DNA from: Flavobacterium sp.
GTDB lineage: Bacteria; Bacteroidota; Bacteroidia; Flavobacteriales; Flavobacteriaceae
Direction: 5' to 3'
Assembly: GCA_024642295.1 (NCBI GenBank)
Contig: JAHEBK010000083.1
Coordinates: 1-7,186, forward strand
DNA length: 7,186 nt
Shown piece after piece: positions 6,581-7,186 of the stretch. How positions within the stretch are numbered: the stretch's first letter is position 1; every line of letters starts with the position of its first letter. The translations under genes were made by a program, and so were the position numbers. The notes beneath the pieces are model-generated. The model searched no databases, was not told where the DNA came from, and saw only the letters and a program-made list of their open reading frames with translations.

Positions 6581-6979
6581 ATGACTACAATGCTTCTATA
6601 CTACTTCAAAAACATTGGATCACAAAAGATTATTTTATGGTGTTATCTAATTTGGTATTTCACCATTATGTCAATATACTTTGAACCTTCCCTAAAATTA
6701 TGGGCAAGCTCCATTGGTATTTCATTTATTATTGGATTTGCCCTTATTTTATCCACCAGTCAACAAGGCAGCCAACAAGATATTTGGATTAAAATTAGAC
6801 TCTTTTTATTTCCGTTTTGTGTGTCTAGTTATTCAGCCACTATAAAAGATTACAATTTCATTCTGCTATTTCCAACAAACCTACTTCATTTGTCAATTTC
6901 CATTGCCAATATTTTACTGTTTTTAATACCTATCTGGTGTATTAAAAGATTCTATAATCCCACTTATATAAATGGGTAA
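6581..6979 (+). CDS. Small four-helix membrane protein, unknown function
   Basis: A 132-residue very hydrophobic protein with probable membrane helices at about residues 16-33, 40-59, 69-86 and 101-120, and no signal peptide or lipobox. Between helices 3 and 4 is the stretch KIRLFLFPFCVSSYSATIKD, which I vaguely recall from uncharacterised flavobacterial membrane proteins; I know no function. A basic segment, KRFYNP, follows the last helix. It lies on the same strand as the transport genes but beyond their terminator, with its ATG only 19 bp past the T-run. It therefore either relies on read-through or has a promoter upstream of or overlapping the terminator; TACGTTTG at 6491-6498 is a candidate. 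A second ATG at codon 4 (6590) could be the true start. The even, unbroken hydrophobic pattern supports a real gene. Confidence 0.65.
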   Translation: MTTMLLYYFKNIGSQKIILWCYLIWYFTIMSIYFEPSLKLWASSIGISFIIGFALILSTSQQGSQQDIWIKIRLFLFPFCVSSYSATIKDYNFILLFPTNLLHLSISIANILLFLIPIWCIKRFYNPTYING

Positions 6980-7186
6980 ATGTATTTTAGGACTAAACTA
7001 TTAACTACAAATTAAATTCCGCTTCGCATTCTTTGATAAAAATTAGAACTCTTCGAAGAGCCTTTAGATTTACTCCTTTTAGTGAGATTGCTTCGCTATC
7101 GCTCGCAATGACAAGCTTGCGAGGAACAGCCTGTCCCGTTTTTCGGGAAAGCAATCTCATCTAGTGATTCGACAATGGAGCGTATT
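6980..7186. other. Gene-free tail with palindrome and repeat
   Basis: I see no gene on either strand. The stretch holds CTCTTCGAAGAG, a perfect 12-bp palindrome at 7049-7060, and the branched inverted repeat at 7083-7159. Its base composition is noticeably richer in G and C than the other spacers, which suggests an inserted or interspersed element rather than ordinary spacer. Confidence 0.5.
7083..7159. repeat. Interspersed GCAATGAC/GCAATCTC inverted repeat
   Basis: The outer arms TGAGATTGCTT (7083-7093) and AAGCAATCTCA (7149-7159) are perfect inverted copies of 11 bp. Inside are two further hairpins: CTCGCAA/TTGCGAG (7102-7108 with 7117-7123) and TCCCG/CGGGA around five T (7134-7148). Folded, the 77 bases give a three-stem branched structure. 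The text 'CTCGCAATGACAAGC' with 'GCAATCTC' matches a family of short intergenic repeats I know from Flavobacterium and other bacteria, often near 3' ends of genes. It encodes no protein, and no flanking target-site duplication is evident. Confidence 0.7.

Noticed and set aside
7083..7159. CRISPR repeat or insertion-sequence end
   Set aside because: There is no regular repeat-spacer series and no transposase. The structure is one branched inverted repeat.

Overview
The window looks like chromosomal DNA from a Flavobacterium-like member of the Bacteroidota. The evidence is AT-rich DNA, A-rich leaders without Shine-Dalgarno sequences, a TAnnTTTG-type -7 box before the first gene, and proteins of flavobacterial character. 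The species cannot be named from the sequence.

Layout: bases 1-443 hold no credible gene. They form the upstream control region and carry several TACGTA motifs, which become dense over a likely promoter. Next come five co-oriented genes: an outer-membrane beta-barrel of the alginate-export type (444-1733), a lipoprotein solute-binding protein of the NrtA/CmpA type (1763-3142), an NrtB-type permease (3431-4519) and two related ATPases of the NrtC/NrtD type (4701-5540 and 5669-6490). A strong intrinsic terminator (6520-6561) closes the operon. After it lies a small four-helix membrane protein of unknown function (6581-6979). The window ends in a gene-free stretch with a multi-branched inverted repeat of the widespread 'GCAATGAC / GCAATCTC' kind.

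How the genes fit together: the barrel would let a small anion cross the outer membrane. The tethered binding protein would capture it in the periplasm. A permease dimer, driven by a heterodimer of the two ATPases, would move it into the cytoplasm. Binding-site residues in the binding protein (a His and a Lys matching those known in cyanobacterial NrtA) favour nitrate over bicarbonate. Nitrate and nitrite reductase genes are not in the window and would be expected nearby if this is an assimilation cluster.

Most notable points: (1) the two ATPases are asymmetric. NrtC has Asn in place of the H-loop His and NrtD has LSQGM in place of LSGGQ. Both changes would fall in the same composite ATP site, leaving one good and one degenerate site. 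(2) NrtC lacks the C-terminal solute-binding regulatory domain of cyanobacterial NrtC. (3) The permease has an enlarged, cysteine-bearing extracytoplasmic loop. (4) The gaps between genes are long and hold hairpins and repeats, including a perfect 12-bp hairpin directly after the binding-protein gene. No wholly new system is evident. This is a variant nitrate-type uptake operon with some unusual details.
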